Below are positions 29,001 to 32,000 of a stretch of DNA of 64,000 nt, in pieces. A program made the position numbers and the translations under genes. The stretch comes from Schistosoma mansoni. Lineage: Eukaryota; Platyhelminthes; Trematoda; Strigeidida; Schistosomatidae. The stretch covers positions 1,093,396 through 1,157,395 of the forward strand of contig NC_031496.1 in NCBI RefSeq assembly GCF_000237925.1, in the 5' to 3' direction. The notes below the pieces were generated by a model. That model was not told where the DNA came from. It saw only the letters and a program-made list of their open reading frames with translations, and made no database searches. Positions within the stretch are counted from its first letter, which is position 1; each line of letters begins with the position of its first letter.

Positions 29001-32000
29001 CAAACATCATCGCGTTATCCACTTATCTACTGAGCCCTGATAGCCACCTGCTTGTGCGATGGAGTGAAGTTTAAATTCACTTGGTGTTGTTTACTTGTAT
29101 CTTCGTATTGTTATTTAAGACTGCAACTGATCAGTCTCTTGTTGGCATATGTGCATGCTATGCAGACTGCCTCGATATTGCCTAGCTGTTAGCTGAATAA
29201 TGAGTTATTTTAAAGAAATTATAATAATAAATTATTTATTGTTGTAATTTCAATAGTTGAAATCATGAGTCAATTAAAGCTAGACTACCATGGAAAACCT
29301 GGAAACGCTGGACGTCCGTTTCGTCCCATTATGGGACTCCTCAGTGGCAGTGCACCTCCACGATCCCACCGCGCGAGATCTCATGATCTCAACTATTAAA
29401 ATTACTATAATATCCACAACAAACCCTTCTGATACTTATTATTGTTTGTAAATAATAACCAGAAAGTCGAAATTGATGAAAAATTCACATCAGAGCAAAT
29501 TAACATGTTTGCAGATTAGTGAATGAAGAAATTATCGATATGAAAGATATGATTTGGTTACCAACCAGTAATTCTAATTCCCTCCTGTACACAGCTTAAA
29601 CTAACCGTTGATAAACACATTAATAAGATTATAAACCTAAGTCATTATATGAGATGACTGTAATATGTTATACTTACCCTTACTTGAATTAATAACTATC
29701 ATAAGTGTAAATTAAGAAAAACCTAAGAGTGTTCAACAATACGCCGGGAAATAGAAGCAGATATGAAAAGGATGAATAACAACTGGAAATAATTGGAAAG
29801 GAAAGCTCAGGACAGAGTTGGATGGAGAATGCTGGTGAGCGGCCTATGCTCCTCGACGAGGGGTAACAGGCGTAAGTAATTAAGTAAGAGTGTTCAAATA
29901 TAAACTGTACAATCTCATCGATTGTTAAGCTGAGGCTTGTACGTAATAAAGTCATACATATCCTGGTAACCTTTTTAGCTCAAAAATGGTTGCGATAATG
30001 TAGATGTGTGTATTCCTTGCGTTTTGTTTTGTTTTACTGTCACCACTACTACTACTACCACTATTGTGACTCCCTTTTGTCTTTCATTCTGTCAATAATT
30101 ACCTTTTTTCTTTGCATTAATATAAAGTATACATTTACATAGTAATTTATTATCTCTATATTCCATACTTCCAAGGGTTATGTATACTTGTTCCCATCAC
30201 ATTGTTATGAAATGTAATTTGAAATGGTTCTCATTATATAATGTAATATCCATAATTGAATCAAACTTATACATATATCATATGAAATGAAAAGTTCTTT
30301 TTTTATATTTTCACATGTTTAACGAAAAACATAATGTAGCATAAGATAAATCATGAAACTATGTATATAATAGAAATCAATCCAAGGTTGACAGTTATTT
30401 GCCTCTAGATGCCCTGGTACGGCCGAGAGTGGGGAGAGTCCGCTCTACCTCTCGAAATTCTCTCATACGGTCACACGTATATAGTCTCTGCCATGGAAGT
30501 CCTACTCACTGCCTTCTTATGGCATTACTGTTGTTTACGAAAATGAGAGGACGAAAAGCGAATGTCCGGTGCTTTAACCGGGTTGGTGGATGTGGAGGAT
30601 CCACCTAGTGGAGTTGGAAAACCCTGATTCCAAACCAATGTTGCATATGGGCTGTCTCCAGTATCCTCATGGAACGAATGGCGTATGAATCAATCGTTGG
30701 TCACCGGCTACCATGGGATTACATCTGCTCACGATGCTTCACTACCTTGTGGATCAGATTTTTAGGTCAAAGGCTCCAGGTGTGTCCCCCGTAAGAAAAC
30801 CACCTGTTTCAGTTTGGGCACCCGGGCAGTATCACAGCCCTCACACAAATTAAATGAGATTTTTGCAGCGCATATGTATCTGGTGCTCCCTTGTTCCAAT
30901 ATATATGTGTTTAAATAATAAATAATAAATCACAGTTATTTAAATCATGCTTTCTTATTATATAGACTTATACTATGATGCTTTGCTTTGTCTGTTTATA
31001 ACTATGTTCTATGTTACACACCTATGAAGCATGCTCCTTTTTTCTACCCGAAGTTTGTGCTGATGATGTTGTTCAGAAGGACGATGAAAGCTCCATGACC
31101 AACCCATCCAGCTCAGAGAACAAAACTCCATCAAAATTATCTACCTGACCTACAAATCTTCTCTAACATCTCAGTATTAATAGATTATGTTTCTAAGGCT
31201 ATATGCACATCCTATAACTTATTCCATGTATGTTTAATATAAGTAGATATTCAGATAAATAATTGCTTACACCTGAAACATATAAACTTAATTGGTCGGA
31301 TTAAATAAAACATATAGTATAGGTGACTTTTTAAACCATTGCTATATACTACTGAAGTGAACAGAACACTAATTGGGGACAATCGAATACATTTAAGCAA
31401 ACATTACAGACTATCTCAGTAAATTCTAATAACTAAACAATGAACAGTTAATTTGCAAATTAACAACCAACTGTTTCAATCTTCATTGTTTCTTCTCTTA
31501 TTCCATTGCTCATGCATTTTCCAAACGATTGCGCTTCATTTCAGTTCTTTCCTCATAGGTCTTCTGCCAAAATGCATTCTATGTCTGACCAACACCATAT
31601 ACTACTTATATAGATATAAGTAGATCACAACACACTACTAATAAGCACGGATGTTTAATTATTTATTTTATTTCTTTATTCAAACACATAAATATTGGTA
31701 CAAAGGGGAACCAGAGGCATATGCTCCGCAAAAATCTCATTTAATTTGTGTGAGGGCTGTGATACTGCCCGGGTGCCCAAACTGAAACAGGTGGTTTTCT
31801 TACGGGGGACACACCTGGAGCCTTTGACCTAAAAATCTGATCCACAAGGTAGTGAAGCATCGTGAGCAGATGTAATCCCATGGTAGCCGGTGACCAACGA
31901 TTGATTCATACGCCATTCGTTCCATGAGGATACTGGAGACAGCCCATATGCAACATTGGTTTGGAATCAGGGTTTTCCAACTCCACTAGGTGGATCCTCC

